Origin: Selaginella tamariscina
Taxonomy: Eukaryota > Streptophyta > Lycopodiopsida > Selaginellales > Selaginellaceae
NCBI GenBank assembly: GCA_003024785.1
Contig: PUQB01000331.1
Coordinates: forward strand, 62,001 to 126,000
DNA length: 64,000 nucleotides
Direction of reading: 5' to 3'
Within the stretch, counting starts at the first letter, position 1, and each line of letters starts with the position of its first letter. Position numbers and translations under genes: made by a program. Under the pieces are notes generated by a model. It did not search any database, had not been told where the DNA came from, and saw only the letters and a list, made by a program, of their open reading frames with translations. Shown one piece after another: positions 11,613-24,082 of this stretch.

Positions 11613-11640
11613 CTGTTGAGGCTGATCAAGGTACGTGTTG
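11395..11640. repeat. Minisatellite built from an exon-intron junction
   Basis: Four units of about 50-65 bp each hold a (CT)n(CA)n tract followed by acctgttgaggctgatcaag and gtacgt. On the minus strand the non-repetitive part reads as the end of the neighbouring PPR gene (TYLDQPQQ) followed by a GTGTGTG donor-like start. The array therefore looks like tandem copies of the last coding bases plus the start of the intron. Confidence 0.75.
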
Positions 11641-13508
11641 CATCTCAGTTTTCAAGTACGTGTTGGCCAAGAGCACATAAGGAGCAGCATTAGCAGGTTC
11701 AATTTCAGACATCTCCTTTGCAGCTCCAGCTCCAACTTGCACATCGTTACAGGCCCCGAAGCAAACACGTCCATCCTCGACCATCAGGTACATAAGGCAT
11801 GTTCTTCAGTAAGTCACTAACATACGCTGGGTATCCTGCTCGTGCTAGCATATCCACCATGCAACCATACTGCTGCTTGCTCGCTACCAATCCATAGTCT
11901 GCACTCATCTTGGTAAAAACACTCTTGGTGTTCTTCAGGTCGCCCGAGTGTATACACCCAAGAAGAAGAGAAGTAAACGAAACCTCGTCTAATCTATAAC
12001 CTTGGATTAACATCTGTTTAAGCACTTCCATAGCCATCTCAAAGTTGTTTACATACATAGACAACATGGAGTTCCACGAGACTAAGTTCCTCTCAGGCAT
12101 CATATGGAAGACTCTGAGAGCGTTTTCCCGATGCCCCTTCCTTGCATATGCAGAGAAAACAATGTTCCAAGAGAGGTGATCCCAATCCGGCATGATACCA
12201 AACAGATTATGCATCTCACTCACATGACCATTCAAGGCATATGCATAAAGCATGACGTTCCAGCACACCAGGTCGATGCATGGCATTTCGAGAAACACAT
12301 CTCTTGCCTTGTTTATATACCCACCTTGTGCATATACAAACACCATTGCAGTCCACGATATCAAGTCCCGCCTCGGCATGGCATCGAATACATTCTTTGC
12401 ATCGGTTATATGTCCATTGTGTGCATATGTGTTTAACATTGTGTTCCAGCAACCTGGTCCTTCTCCACCGGCACCAGTCGAACAAAGCCTTGGCAGCCTC
12501 TACTTCTCCATTCCTTGAAATGCTGCAATCATCATTGAGGTGGAGTAAGAATCACACTCCTGCATTCCTTGAAAACAAGCTCGGCCTCCTGAAGACGACC
12601 ATGTAGAGCATATCCAGCTAGAAGTGCTCCCCATGAGATCATGTTCCTCTCTGGCATCTCATCAAAGAGCCTCCTGGCCTCACGTAGATGCCCGTCCTGA
12701 GCATACGCATCCAACATAGCTGTACACGAGACTGTGTCGTGCTCCGGCATGCAGTTGAAACACCTTCTTGCTTTCTCTAGCTGCCCAAGGTGGCATAACA
12801 CAAACAAGTACAGTCCAGGAAGTGAGATCCCAAGCCGGCATTTCATCGAAGAGCTCCTTACAAGGCTGCAGATGGCCAGTGTTTGCATATGCAGATAGCA
12901 TGGCAGTGTATGCGACCAGGTCCTGTGTAGGCATTCGATCGAACATACACTTGGCTTCTTCCACTTTACCATTCTCAGCGTACACCAGGATCATGCTAGT
13001 CCAGGAGCCGAGGTTGTAAAGCGGCATAGACTCAAACAATGCTCTTGCTTTACTGAGATGCCCGCACTGGGCATATGCGGAGATCATGATGTTTCCATGT
13101 CACTGCATCTCTTCTGGGCATTGAATCGAATACTCGTTCAGCTTCTCTGAGGTTTCCCGCCTTCGCATACGCATTCAGCATTACTGTACATGAGAAGAGA
13201 TCAAAATGTGGAATGGTTTCTAAGAGCGACATGCCCTGCTGCAGATGCCCGCTCTGGGCATATGCAGTAACCATGAAGTTCCATGAGTAGCGGTCTTTGG
13301 TAGGATGGTATCGAATAACCGGCGTGCTCGATCGATGTCTCCCAGCCTTCCGTACATCTGAAACAAGCAGGTTGTGGAGATATGTAGACTTGTCTCTCTC
13401 CAGGTGAGCAATAGAAACAACCGTACATTCAACATCCTTGGCTTGAGAGAGGGTCGTACAGGAAGTGATCAAATCAGTGCACTGCTGCTTAACATCCGTG
13501 TTTGGCAT
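11626..13508 (-). CDS. PLS-type PPR protein with E-like domain, frame-broken
   Basis: The frame starts MPNTDVKQQCTDLITSC at 13508. About fifteen PPR units follow, rich in AYAQxGHLxxAxxxFxxMP: for example SWNFMVTAYAQSGHLQQG, AYANTGHLQPCKELFDEMP, AYAQDGHLREARRLFDEMP and SWNSMLSMYVNNF. The end resembles the E domain region (QQYGCMVDMLARAGYPAYV, DGRGWTCLL, then PANAAPYVLLANTY). Land-plant PLS proteins of this kind act in organellar C-to-U RNA editing, usually with a DYW domain supplied in cis or in trans; no DYW is visible. Around six phase changes interrupt the frame at about 13350-13420, 13095, 12800, 12540 and 11757. No introns in the repeat region. The 3' end runs into the adjacent minisatellite. 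Confidence 0.75.
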
Positions 13509-13716
13509 ATCAAAAGCTTATTATATACATCCTGTTGCCGCCGGCATACGCGTGGTGTGTAGACAGACACGCGTGGTCACGTGTATAACACAAACTGCAG
13601 TCCTTAAAAGTGGTGGTTACCTTTTGATCACTGTCAGTATGGGTTTAATAGTATATTGCCATAGGTTATTCTGGATCCTCAGTATCCAGTACATTTGTGG
13701 TGCGTTCGGAGGAGGG
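13509..13716. promoter_or_regulatory. Short divergent promoter region
   Basis: Only about 200 bp separate the PPR start at 13508 (minus) from the first ATG of the lactonase-like gene at 13717 (plus), so the two must share upstream sequence. No clear TATA box or known element was picked out. Confidence 0.4.
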
Positions 13717-14781
13717 ATGGGAGGAGGCATCTGTTTCTGATCGGCGGTTACGCCGACGAGATCGTGGTTGCGGCGCTACAGGAAGAACAGATGCACAGGA
13801 TAGCGTCCTACCCGTCGGGCAGAAACCCGAGCTTCCTGACCGTGCATCCCTTCCTCCCCATTGTGTATTCTGTGAACGAGATAGAGAATGGAACAGTCGA
13901 GGCGTTCGAGTTCCACGGGAAAACCGGTGAGATTTCGCCTCTGTGCAGGGCTGTTCCCACCCAAGGCTCGTCCCCGGCTGCTATCAGTGTAGATCCGACT
14001 GGAAGATGGCTATTCTTTGCAAATTACAATGGTGGGGAGCTACGGGGCGGTGCGCATTGATCCTTCGGGTAAGCTAGAGGGGACACAACCGGCGTCTCTT
14101 GTTCGGGTTCCCAAGCTAGGAAGGAACACTGATAATCCCCGTCAGGAAGGTCCACATCCGCACCAGATCCTCTTGGACTGCCGCACGAATCTCGTATACG
14201 TGTGCGATCTTGGAAGCGACCAGATCGAGATCAACAAGCTTGACAGGGAGACTGGAAAACTGATACCGCACGGCGCTGCTACAGTCCGTGCCGGATCCGG
14301 TCCTCGGCACATGGTATTCACGTTGGACAGGCGGTTTGCTTATGTCGTAAACGAGCTCAGCAACACGGTGCATCAGTTTGTGCATGATTCTCTGCATGGC
14401 GCCTTGCATTTTGTCAAGGAATGGCCCACTCTGGACGACACTGTTCCGAACAAGGCGAACTGTACTGCTGCAGAGATTGCACTCTCGCCGGACGGCAGGT
14501 TCTTATACGCTTCTAACCGAGGTAATGAACAGGATACCATTGCCGTGTATAGAGTGGAGTTTAACAGTGGGGAGCTTGAGTTTCTCGGTCTGGATTACGT
14601 CGGAGGTTCCGGACCGAGGCACTTTACGTTTGATCCATCTGGTCGTCTGGTGGTTGTTGCTCTTGAAAAATCCAACCGGATCACACTTCACCGCCGGAAC
14701 AAGCGTACCGGACGTCTCTCTTTGATATCCAGCCTTGAGTCTGTGCAGGCTCCCACTTACATTCAGTTCATTGAAACTTAG
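13717..14781 (+). CDS. 6-phosphogluconolactonase-type seven-bladed beta-propeller protein
   Basis: An intronless gene encoding about 355 residues of the YbhE/Pgl-type lactonase family. Visible blades include HLFLIGGYADEIVVAALQ, NPSFLTVHPFLPIVYSVNE, SSPAAISVDPTGRWLFFANY, GPHPHQILLDCRTNLVYVCD, GSGPRHMVFTLDRRFAYVVN, EIALSPDGRFLYASNRGN and GSGPRHFTFDPSGRLVVVAL. Cytosolic family members hydrolyse 6-phosphogluconolactone in the pentose phosphate pathway; others act on different cyclic substrates, so the substrate is inferred only. One extra base in a GGGG run near 14035 shifts the frame after FFANYNGG. The ATG at 13717 is one base out of phase with HLFLIGGY, suggesting a second length error in the G-rich start. 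The GC content is higher than in its surroundings. It ends with TAG at 14779. Confidence 0.85.
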
Positions 14782-15405
14782 CTTCTTTGCTAAGTAGAAT
14801 ATAATTTATAAATTCATAAATCTTTGGAATTAATCGCAACCCTAAATTTCAAATTAATCTTTTCTTATACTTGTGTATCTACTCTGAAGTTTTAAAAAAT
14901 TAGGATTATAATTTGAAAATTATAAAAAATTTAAATTAATTTATAATTGTAGTATTTAACTCTAAAACATAATCAAATTAAATATATTGCATTATTGACA
15001 TTTTTTTAAAATTTATTTTATTCATAGGTTTTTATTTATTTCATTATGTAAGGTCTACATGCACACGTATTATTGTATTATTACTAGTGTAGCAGAATGT
15101 TAATAACAGTTGGATTGGTTTAAATCTAAATCACTCACCCTCTAAGGTTTGGGCTAATACAAGATCACATGTCTATGTTCTGATCTTTCACATTGGTGAA
15201 GGTGAAGGGCACTTTTAATTATCTTTACGCAGTACTTAACTTTGTGTTTTTTTTAATAAATCTTCCTTATCTTTTTAGATTGCTCTTCATTGTTTAGATT
15301 TGTTTCATTTTCTATAGATTATTTTTTCTTTCTTTTATCCATGGATGCGTAACTTGTAAATCTTTTATTTGTGAAATAGCTAGTGTAGCTGAATAATCAT
15401 TCTCA
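14782..15405. other. AT-rich spacer
   Basis: No gene, repeat structure or RNA gene is seen here. It separates the lactonase-like gene from the retroelement block. Confidence 0.5.
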
Positions 15406-16902
15406 GTTAATGGCAGTGCTCACAACCCATGGTGCTACTCTTGTTCCTGCTGCGAATCCTCGAGTCCGATTAGATTTTTTCTATGAAAATCTTGAAAATG
15501 ATGTGGACCATTGGTTTGATCACTTCACCATGATTGCCACATATCATTCATGAAATAATACTCGATGTTTGTGAGAGTTTTCTACTTGTCTTAAAGGGAC
15601 AGCATTACAATGATATAATAGTCTGGATGTAACAACTTATGGGAATTGGAATATTCTTTTAGTGATCTTCAAACGTGGGTTTGGACATGCTGACGAATGT
15701 GACAATGCTTTTCAACAGTTACATCGTATTCATCAGAAGCCGTTTGAGTTAGTGATGCAAGTTGGGTTTGCTTTCATAGTGTTTTGCTATATACAGACCC
15801 TAACATGTCAGAGCGTATCAAGTTAGATATGTTGTGGCAAGCACTTACATCAAGACATTATGAGGCTTGTGCATGCACTGGCTCCAGTGACTCTTGACAA
15901 TGCTCTGTGGTTGGCACAACGATATGAGACATTGCCTCTCCCACTTGCAGCTTCACGTTCTCTAACTCCACTTCATTTTGGGATGGTCCGGCTCCAATTG
16001 ACGTTGATGTTGTTGTTGCATGTGTACCAGCACAAGGTTGAGGCCATGGACATGGACGTGCAGTCTATTGTTGGATGTGTGATGAGTTTAGACACACGTA
16101 TCGGTGCTGTCAATGTTTTCCCGATTGGCATCCTCCATTTCTGGGATGGAGGCTTGGCATCAACAACATCCAGTTGGCACCATTGTAGTGGAAGGTCTTG
16201 AGGTGGTCGATCTTTTGGGACGAAGAATCGCATGAATAGAGGAGGGTCTTTGTGTGAATAAGTTGGGGGCCCCTTCATCTTTCTTTTAGGAGTATTATCA
16301 AGGGGTTCACTCGGCACTAGTTCATCCGGTCTTTATATTTCAAGCTTAATTCAATAACGCGACACATCTTGTTTTCCTTTCAATGTTAATTGATACATGT
16401 TCGAGTTTGTTTTTTATTTTGCAGTCTATTGCTACACGCTAAAGTCTTCATTTGTGCTGTGCAATAGAATTAGTCTTTATTCTTTACGGCAATGGACACA
16501 CTCATGCTTGTTTGCAGGATGAGACTAACATTGTTGTTCGCGTGGACGATTATGAGCTTGAGTTTCAATCTTTGCAGGTGGTGCTAAGTCAAGCTTTTGA
16601 CCTTATTCTTGGTATGCACAATTATGCCAAGTGTGACTTTGAAAAGTTTCCCCTTGTTTGACTCTCTTTCATCTTTTTTCATTCATCTTACTTATATTTC
16701 ACTTCGTCCATTTGCTTCTACCTCTGCTTCAATCATTTTTATTTCAACTTTACTTTCTACAGTCTTTTCTTCATGCTCTTACATTTCCTCTTTGAATCCC
16801 TCAGATAATCGTTGTGATGTAGTCATTAATCAACTCAAAAAAAAGTATGCTAATTTTTCAACTTTGACTTATTGTCTGAAGCCAAGATTGTAACATGTCA
16901 CA
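15406..16902 (+). mobile_element. Old Ty3/gypsy element, left part (gag and protease region)
   Basis: Remnants of a gag region (for example ENDVDHWFDHFTMIATYHS and FQQLHRIHQKPFE) are followed by a weak protease-like area ending in LILGMH near 16600. The element is a heavily broken fossil. It is cut at 16902 by the younger chromodomain element, and its pol part resumes at 24083 on the same strand. Its own LTRs were not identified. Old by eye, since little reading frame survives. Confidence 0.65.
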
Positions 16903-17536
16903 TGTCACAACCCGATATAGGATACAAGATTTCGGATATAGGATATGGGTTACAGGATATGCCACAGAATATGCCCAGAGGATAAGGGACATGTGGACTC
17001 ATCTTAGCCTCTACATGCATGTAGCCACTTTTAGATGCATGTAACCACTTTTAGCACTCATGCCTATATTAGCTCTTGGAGTTGTGAGCATAAAAGCTCC
17101 GACCTAATTGTTGTACAATCAGTTACTATCAACACCAGTTATTCTACGATCATTCTTGTTCTTGTCTTGTTTGTATCTTGTTCCTTGCCTCCTGCTCTCA
17201 TCTTGCTCTTGGATCTTGTCCTATTCCTGTCTTGCTCCTGGATCCTATTCTGCGCTTCCTATCATGTTCCTGTCTTGTTCCTGGATCCTATTCTATTCAT
17301 GTCCTGCTCTTGGATCTGTTATGCGCCTTCTTGTCCTGCTCTTGGATCCTGTTATGCGCCTTCCTGTCCTGCTTCCTGTCTTGTTCCCGGATCCTATCTA
17401 TCCTGTCTTGCTCCTGGATCCTGTCTTGCCTTGATCTGCTCTAGTTCCTAGTTCTGTCTGCTCCTGTCCTGCTCCTGAGTCAAGCCTTCTTTCTTGGAAT
17501 CCTCTCTCTTCCTGGTTCCTGGATCGTGGCTTGACA
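16903..17536 (+). repeat. 5' LTR of the chromodomain element
   Basis: It spans 634 bp from TGTCAC to TTGACA. It contains a stretch of short aggatatg-type repeats near its start, a TATA-like ataaaag box near 17090, and a run of short imperfect repeats around tcttgctcctggatcctg in its second half. Confidence 0.85.
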
Positions 17537-20500
17537 GTTTGATAGTAACTGCTTTCATAGCTCTCCGTTTTCCAGCTACTTTTTTTTCCTTGATTCTTTT
17601 CCTTCTTTCCTCCTTTTTCTTTCATAGATCATGGCTGATTTTGAGCACTTTCAACGCGAGCACCAAATGTTGCTTCATGAGCTGGCCACTTTGCGCCAAG
17701 TGGTCACCGATCTGCAAGGTTCCACCAATGCGGCACATGCAGCTGCTGATGCATCCTCCAAGGCTGCTGCAGGCTCTCTCAGGCATCGGTGGTTCCCTCT
17801 TCATCGAACTTTTCTTCGGAGCCGAAGATAGCATGCCAGAAAAGTTCAGTGGCAATCGTGCCGATTTCCAAGGTTTCCTGAATCAGATCCGGCTCTTGAT
17901 CCGCATGCAACCACGCCGCTACTCGACTGATGCACAAAAGGTTGGCCTTTTGGCATCCTTACTAAGTGGATCTCCACGGGCTTGGGTTGCCCCTTGCTGG
18001 AGCGTGACGACCCATTGATGGAAGACTTTGAAGGTTTCGTGGCTGCCTTTGAAGCCTGCTTTGGAGATCCTGATAAGTACCGTTCGCATGCACGAAGTTA
18101 CGGAAGCTCACTCAAGGATCCCGACCAGCTTCCGTCTATGCATCCGAATTTCAGCAACTTTGCACGAACATTCCATGGGACGAGACTGCATTGATCGAAC
18201 ACTTCCGTTTTGGGTTGAGGGATGACGTGAAGGACCTTCTCCTTACGTTACCGGATGCCCAAACATTAGCGGAGATCATGCAACAAGCTGTTCGTTGCGA
18301 CAACCGTTTGTTCGAGCGTCGTCAGGAAAGATCCCGTCAGCAGTTCCTGCAAACCAATCCTGCTGTGGTACATGTTCCTGCACCACCTTCTGGAGTAGTT
18401 CCTATGGAGGTTGAGAAATCCAAGCGTGGCTCTCTTTCCGCTGCTGAGAAGCAACGTCGCCGCAGTGAGAACCTATGCTTGTATTGTGGTGAAGCAGGAC
18501 ACAAGGTGGCAGAATGTCCTATTAAAGCCAGGAAGTTCAAGACGCGTGAAGTTGAAGCTGAAGTTCAGTCGGAAAACTTCAATGTCCACTTCGTCTAGGA
18601 GCCGCGAAGTTGGACGTAGGTGCAGGCTCCATTGGTGCTGCTCATACCATTCCATCACTAAGTTTCCTGTACACATTCATCTTAATAATCGAGAGCTCAA
18701 GGAGTTTGCCCTGTTAGACACTGGTGCAAATGCATGCTTCATGGATGACACTTTTGCAACTCAACATGGCATTTCGGTGGTGAAGTTGAAGCGTGCAGTT
18801 CCTGTAGAGGTGGCCGATGGGCGTCTGATTGCTTCTGGCGCAGTTACCCATGCTACCGAACCTCTCTCTTGCAGTCATGGCACATTCAACTGTTCAATTT
18901 CCTTCAACTTGATCAAGACTCGGTCGACTCCCATCATTTTGGGCATGCCATGGTTCGTTGTTGCAAATCCGCAGATCGACTGGAGGTCTAGGACGCTCAC
19001 GTTTTCCTCTCCGCAGCTAGGATCAATCCTGTACCTTCCTGCGTGCAGGATACATCCTTAGTATCTGAGGCAGTACAAGCTACAGGATTGACCGTGCCTG
19101 TTCCTGTACCAGTGTTGAAGACTCCTCCTCGACAGGATTCACCTCATGTCAGTTCCTCAGCACATCCGCAGGCTCTCTCCACTCCTGTAAGTTTGCGGTT
19201 CCTGTACAGGGTTCTTCCAATCCTGTATCAGTGTCGAAGGTTCCTCCTCAACAGGATCCACCTCCTGTTGTTCGTCAGCACACTCGCAGGTTTCCCACTC
19301 CTGCGCAACCACGGACTCCTGTACAGGATTCTTCCAATCCTGTACACTCGTCAACATCCACACAGGTTTTTCCAATCCTGCCTCTTTCTGTTACCCCCCA
19401 AGATCCTTCCTCTTTTTCAGTCACAGCTCCCTCCTTCTCCTCTCCGAGTTCTTACCACTACCATGCATGAACTTGCCACTGATCCTGCTCCTTTCCACCT
19501 TTTTGCCTTTCAAGTAACTCCTACGTCCTCTTCTACCTTTTGTCTGACTCTCCTGTTTTTCAATCTCTCCTTCTCCTTCTCCTTCTTCCTTCTCCTCCTT
19601 CTTCCCTACCATCCAAGTATCACTCCTTTAAGGACGTTTTTGACAAGCACAAGGCTGCAGTTCTTCCTGTTCACAGGTCCTACGACTGTCCTATTGATCT
19701 TGCGGAAGGAAAGACTCCACCGTTCGGACCGATTTATGCATTGTCACCCACAGAGTTGGAGGTTCTTCGTCAGTACATCGAGGACAACTTGGCATCCGGC
19801 TTCATTCGTCACTCAAAGTCCCCTGCAGGAGCACCTATCTTCTTTGTCAAGAAGAAGGATGGGAGTTTACGTTTGGTTGTGGACTACAGGGGTTTGAATC
19901 AAGTCACCATTCGGAATCGGTACCCGTTGCCATTGATCCCGGAACTTCTCGATCGGCTGCGAGGAGCAAAGGTGTTCACGAAGATCGACTTACGAGGGGC
20001 CTACAACCTTGTACGGATTCGTCCAGGCGATGAGTGGAAGACTGCCTTTCGTACAAGGTATGGACACTTCGAGTACACGGTGATGCCTTTCGGCCTTACC
20101 AATGCCCCAGCCGTGTTCCAACACATGGTGAACGACATCTTTCGTGACTTCTTGGACCAGTTTGTGGTGATCTACCTCGACGACATTTTGATTTTCTCCA
20201 AGGACCAGGCGGCACATGACAAGCATGTACGATTAGTTCTACAGCGGCTTCGCGAGCATGGCCTGTACGCGAAGTTGGAGAAGTGTTTTTTCGATAGGGA
20301 TTCTGTGGAGTTCTTGGGCTACATCGTCTCTCCTGCTGGCGTTTCCATGGACATGCACAAGGTGAAGACCATCGTGGAGTGGGAGAGGCCCAAGTCTGTA
20401 CGAGATGTACAATGTTTCCTTGGCTTTGCAAACTTCTACAGGCGGTTCATACAGGACTTCTCCAAGCGTGTACTTCCACTCACGGAACTCACCAAGCGCA

Positions 20501-22562
20501 CAGGGTTTTCTCTTGGTCCGACAAGGCGGAACATGCATTCACAACACTCAAGGACGCCTTCACGACAGCTCCGATTTTAGCACATCCTGATCCTTTCTTC
20601 GTTGAAGCAGATGCCTCGGATTTTGCAGTAGGATCCGTCCTATCACAAGTTGGAGAAGACAAGTTGCTTCATCCTGTAGCTTTTCACTCTCGTAAGTTCC
20701 TTTCGGCGGAGATCAATTACGAGATTCATGACAAGGAACTCAAGGCCATTGTGGATTCGTTCGAGGAGTGGCGGCATTTCCTGGAAGGTGCTGCGCATCC
20801 TGTACAAGTTCTTACGGATCACAAGAACCTGGAGTATTTTCAAACGGCTCGAGTTCTCAGTCGGCGACAGGCTAGGTGGGCGGAGTTCCTATCACGTTTT
20901 GATTTCGTCATCGTCTACAGGCCCGGTTTTCGGAATGGCAAGGCGGACGCATTGTCTAGGCGCTCTTACCTTGCACCAACCCGGGCGATCCTGCATATGA
21001 CTGTCAAAGCAAGTGTTGTTGGGTCCTGATCGATTCCGGCTTGCGGCACTACAGGTTCATCAGGCTCCAGCAAATTCAACACTCCTACAGGACATCCGTT
21101 CGCAGTTGGCTACAGACGACTTGGCAAAGAATGTGTTCTCACACATTCATCCTGACATTGCAAGTTCCTCTTCCTCCAGTTCCCGTTCAGACTACAAGTT
21201 GTTCACCATACAGGATGGACTCCTGTACCGGGAAGGTCTCCTGTACGTTCCTGTTGGTATTTCCAGGACTCGTGTGGTACAGGATTGTCATGATACCCCG
21301 GCTACAGGACATTTTGGTGTGGCCAAGACAGTGGAGTTGGTGACTCGCAACTATTGGTGGCCTGGGTTGCGAGGTTTTGTGGAAAGGTTTGTACGGAGTT
21401 GTGACACTTGTAACAGGTCGAAGATGCCTCATCATGCACCCTCTGGTCTTCTTCGTCCTCTTCCTGTTCCTTCTGCTCCTTGGAGATCCATTTCTATGGA
21501 TTTCCTCACAGATCTTCCTCCTTCTCGTGGATTCGATGCAGTTCTTGTGGTGGTTGACCGTTTCACCAAGCAGGCTCATTTCCTACCCTGCAACAAGACA
21601 GCTACAGGTCAGACAACTGAGTTGGTGATCCGTGAAGTGTTCCGACATCATGGTCTTCCTGAGAGCATTGTTTCCGATCGAGGTCCACAATTCATGTCCA
21701 AGTTTTGGCGAGAGCTTCTTCGGAGTCTACAGGTTAAAGCGGATCTTTCTTCAGGATATCACCCAAACTGATGGGCAGTCGAACGCACAATTCAGACCTT
21801 GGAACAGTATCTTCGTTGCTTCATCAGTTACCACAGGACAACTGGTTGGACCTTCTTCCAATGGCGGAGTTTGCCTACAACAACTCCGTTCACGCATCTA
21901 CAGGACAGACACCTTTCTTTGCTCTTACAGGCCACCATCCACGTTTTGACTTTGCTCCTCCGCTTCTCCTTCTTCCGCTCCTGCAGTACAGGATCGTCTC
22001 AGCATTTCGTCAGGTACAGGATGATCTCCGGTTCATCTTCAGCAGGCACAGGAACGATACAAGCATCATGCTGATGCTCACCGTCAGCCGGCACCTGCAT
22101 ACAAGATTGGTGATCTCGTGTGGCTTCTTCGTCGACACATTCGCACCAACAGGCCTTCTTCTAAGTTGGATTTTCAACGATTGGGCCCTTACAGGATTGT
22201 GGCGGAGGTAAATCCTGTAGCTTTCCGACTCGAGTTACCATCTACGGTGAAACTTCATCCTGTGTTTCACACCTCCTTGTTGGAGCCGTATCATCCTTCT
22301 TCTCTTCCGGTCGTGCTTCTTCTCCTCCCCCTCCTGTGGTCATTGACATGAACCTGAGTACGAAGTTGCAGCCATCCTTGATTCTCGTCTTCATCGCCAA
22401 CTCAATACTTGGTGGATTGGAAAGGTTATTTGCCTACTGATCGCACTTGGGAACCTGCATCCAACTTACTCCATGCTTCTTCCAAGTTGCTGCCTTCCAT
22501 CGGCATTATCCTGCTAAACCAGGTCCCAAGACTCGTGGAACTCGTCTTTAGGGAGGAGGTGC

Positions 22563-24082
22563 TGTCACGACCCGATACAGATACAGGATTCCGGATACAG
22601 GATATGGGTTGTAGGATATTCCTACAGGATATGCCACAGGATATGCTAGAGGATAAGGACATGTGGACTCATCTTAGCCTCTGCATGCATGCAGCCACTT
22701 TTAGATGCATGCAACCACTTTTATGCCTAATTAGCTTTGGAGTTGTGAGCATAAAAGCTCCGACCTAATTGTTGTACAATCAGTTACTATCAACACCAGT
22801 CATTCTACGATCATTCTTGTTCTTGTCTTGTTTGTATCTTGTTCCTTGTGTCAAGCCACGATCCAGGAACAAGGAAGTGAGCAGAATTTCGAGAACAAGG
22901 AGGCTTGACTCAGGAGCAGGATAGGAACTTGGAACTTAGGAGCAGAACAAGGAGCAAAACAAGGAGCAGGATAGGAACTGGAGCATGATAGGAACTAGGA
23001 ACTCAGGAGTAGGACAAGGAGTAGGACATGAACTAGGAACTCATCAGCAAGACAAGGAATAGGACAGGAACTAAGAACTTAGGAGCAGGATAGGAACTAG
23101 AGTAGGATAGCGGGATAAGGAGCAGGATAGCAGGACAAGGAGCTGAATAGGAACCGGAGCAGATAGCAGGACTAGGGAGCATGACAGAAACTGGAGCATG
23201 ATATAGGACAGGGAGCAGGACAGGAACTAGAAACTCAAAAGTAAGACTAGGCGCAAGACAGGATCCAGGAGCAAACAGGAACGGGATAGGATCCGGGAGC
23301 AAGACAGGAAGGCGTAGGACAGGATCTAGGAACAAGAAAGATTCGGAAGCAAGACAGGAGCAGGACAGATCCAGGAGCGAGACAAGGAGAGAACAAGAAA
23401 GCAAGGAGCAAGACAAGAATAAGACAAGACAAGTTGATCGTAGTAAGACTAGTGTTGATTAGTAACTGATTGTACAACAATTAGCTCGGAGCTTTTATGC
23501 TCACAACTCCAAGCTAATCTGGTCATGAGTCTAATCTAGTCATGAGCTAAGAATAGTGACCCTTATCCTCTAGGCATATCGTGTAGCATATTCTATAGGC
23601 ATATCTTATAGGAATATCCTGTAGGATATCCTGTAGGAATATCATGTAGGCATATCCTATAGGTATATCCTGTAGGAATATCCTGTAGAAATATCCTGCA
23701 TGCCGTATCCTGTATCCAGAAACCTGTATCCTGTATCAGGTCGTGACACCTTGCCTCCTGCTCTCGTCTTACTCTCGGATCCTGTCCTGTTCTTGTTTTG
23801 CTCCTGGATCCTGTTTTGCGCCTTCCTATCCCGCTCATGTCTTGTTCTCGGATCTTATCATGTTCCTGTCCTGCTCCTAGATCCTGTTTTGCGCCTTCCT
23901 ATCTTGCTCTTGTCTTGTTCTGGATCCTATCCTATTCCTGTCTTGCTCTTGGATCCTGTCCTATGCCTGATCTTGCTCATGAGTTCCTAGCTCCTGTCCT
24001 GCTCCTTATCTTGCTCCTGAGTCAAGCTTTCTTGTTCTTGAAATCCTTGCTTTTTTTCTTGTTCCTGGATCGTGGCTTGACA
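22563..24082 (+). repeat. 3' LTR of the chromodomain element, split by a solo LTR
   Basis: LTR sequence runs 22563-22848 and resumes at 23749/23754-24082, for about 615 bp in total. Between these pieces lies an inverted solo LTR with its target duplication. Confidence 0.85.
22849..23748 (-). mobile_element. Solo LTR of the same chromovirus family, inverted, nested in an LTR
   Basis: It begins TGTCAAGCC and ends GTCGTGACA, the reverse complement of the family's LTR ends. It is flanked by the 5-bp duplication CCTTG at 22844-22848 and 23749-23753, and the host LTR has a single CCTTG at the same place. It is about 900 bp, longer than the LTRs it sits in, because of expanded short repeats. It must be younger than the element it split. 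Confidence 0.9.

Larger units (their letters stand above)
16903..24082 (+). mobile_element. Chromodomain Ty3/gypsy LTR retrotransposon (Tcn1-like chromovirus)
   Basis: The element starts TGTCAC and ends TTGACA. The 5' LTR is 16903-17536. The 3' LTR is 22563-24082, interrupted by a 900-bp solo LTR. Internal parts in order: gag from about 17631 with a CCHC knuckle (CLYCGEAGHKVAECP, near 18480), aspartic protease (LLDTGANACF, near 18715), reverse transcriptase (about 19680-20450, with [11 protein letters not shown]), RNase H (about 20560-20980), integrase (about 21190-21950) and a C-terminal chromodomain (about 22340-22500). A purine tract precedes the 3' LTR. The coding region is broken, with roughly ten interruptions, some of which may be assembly errors. 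The LTRs differ mostly by C/T changes, so it is not recent. No convincing matching target duplication at its outer ends. Confidence 0.9.

Noticed and set aside
17035-17450. Hydrophobic leucine/serine-rich frames inside the LTRs
   Set aside because: They come from the tcctgtcttgctcctgg short repeats of the LTR and occur in all three plus-strand phases.
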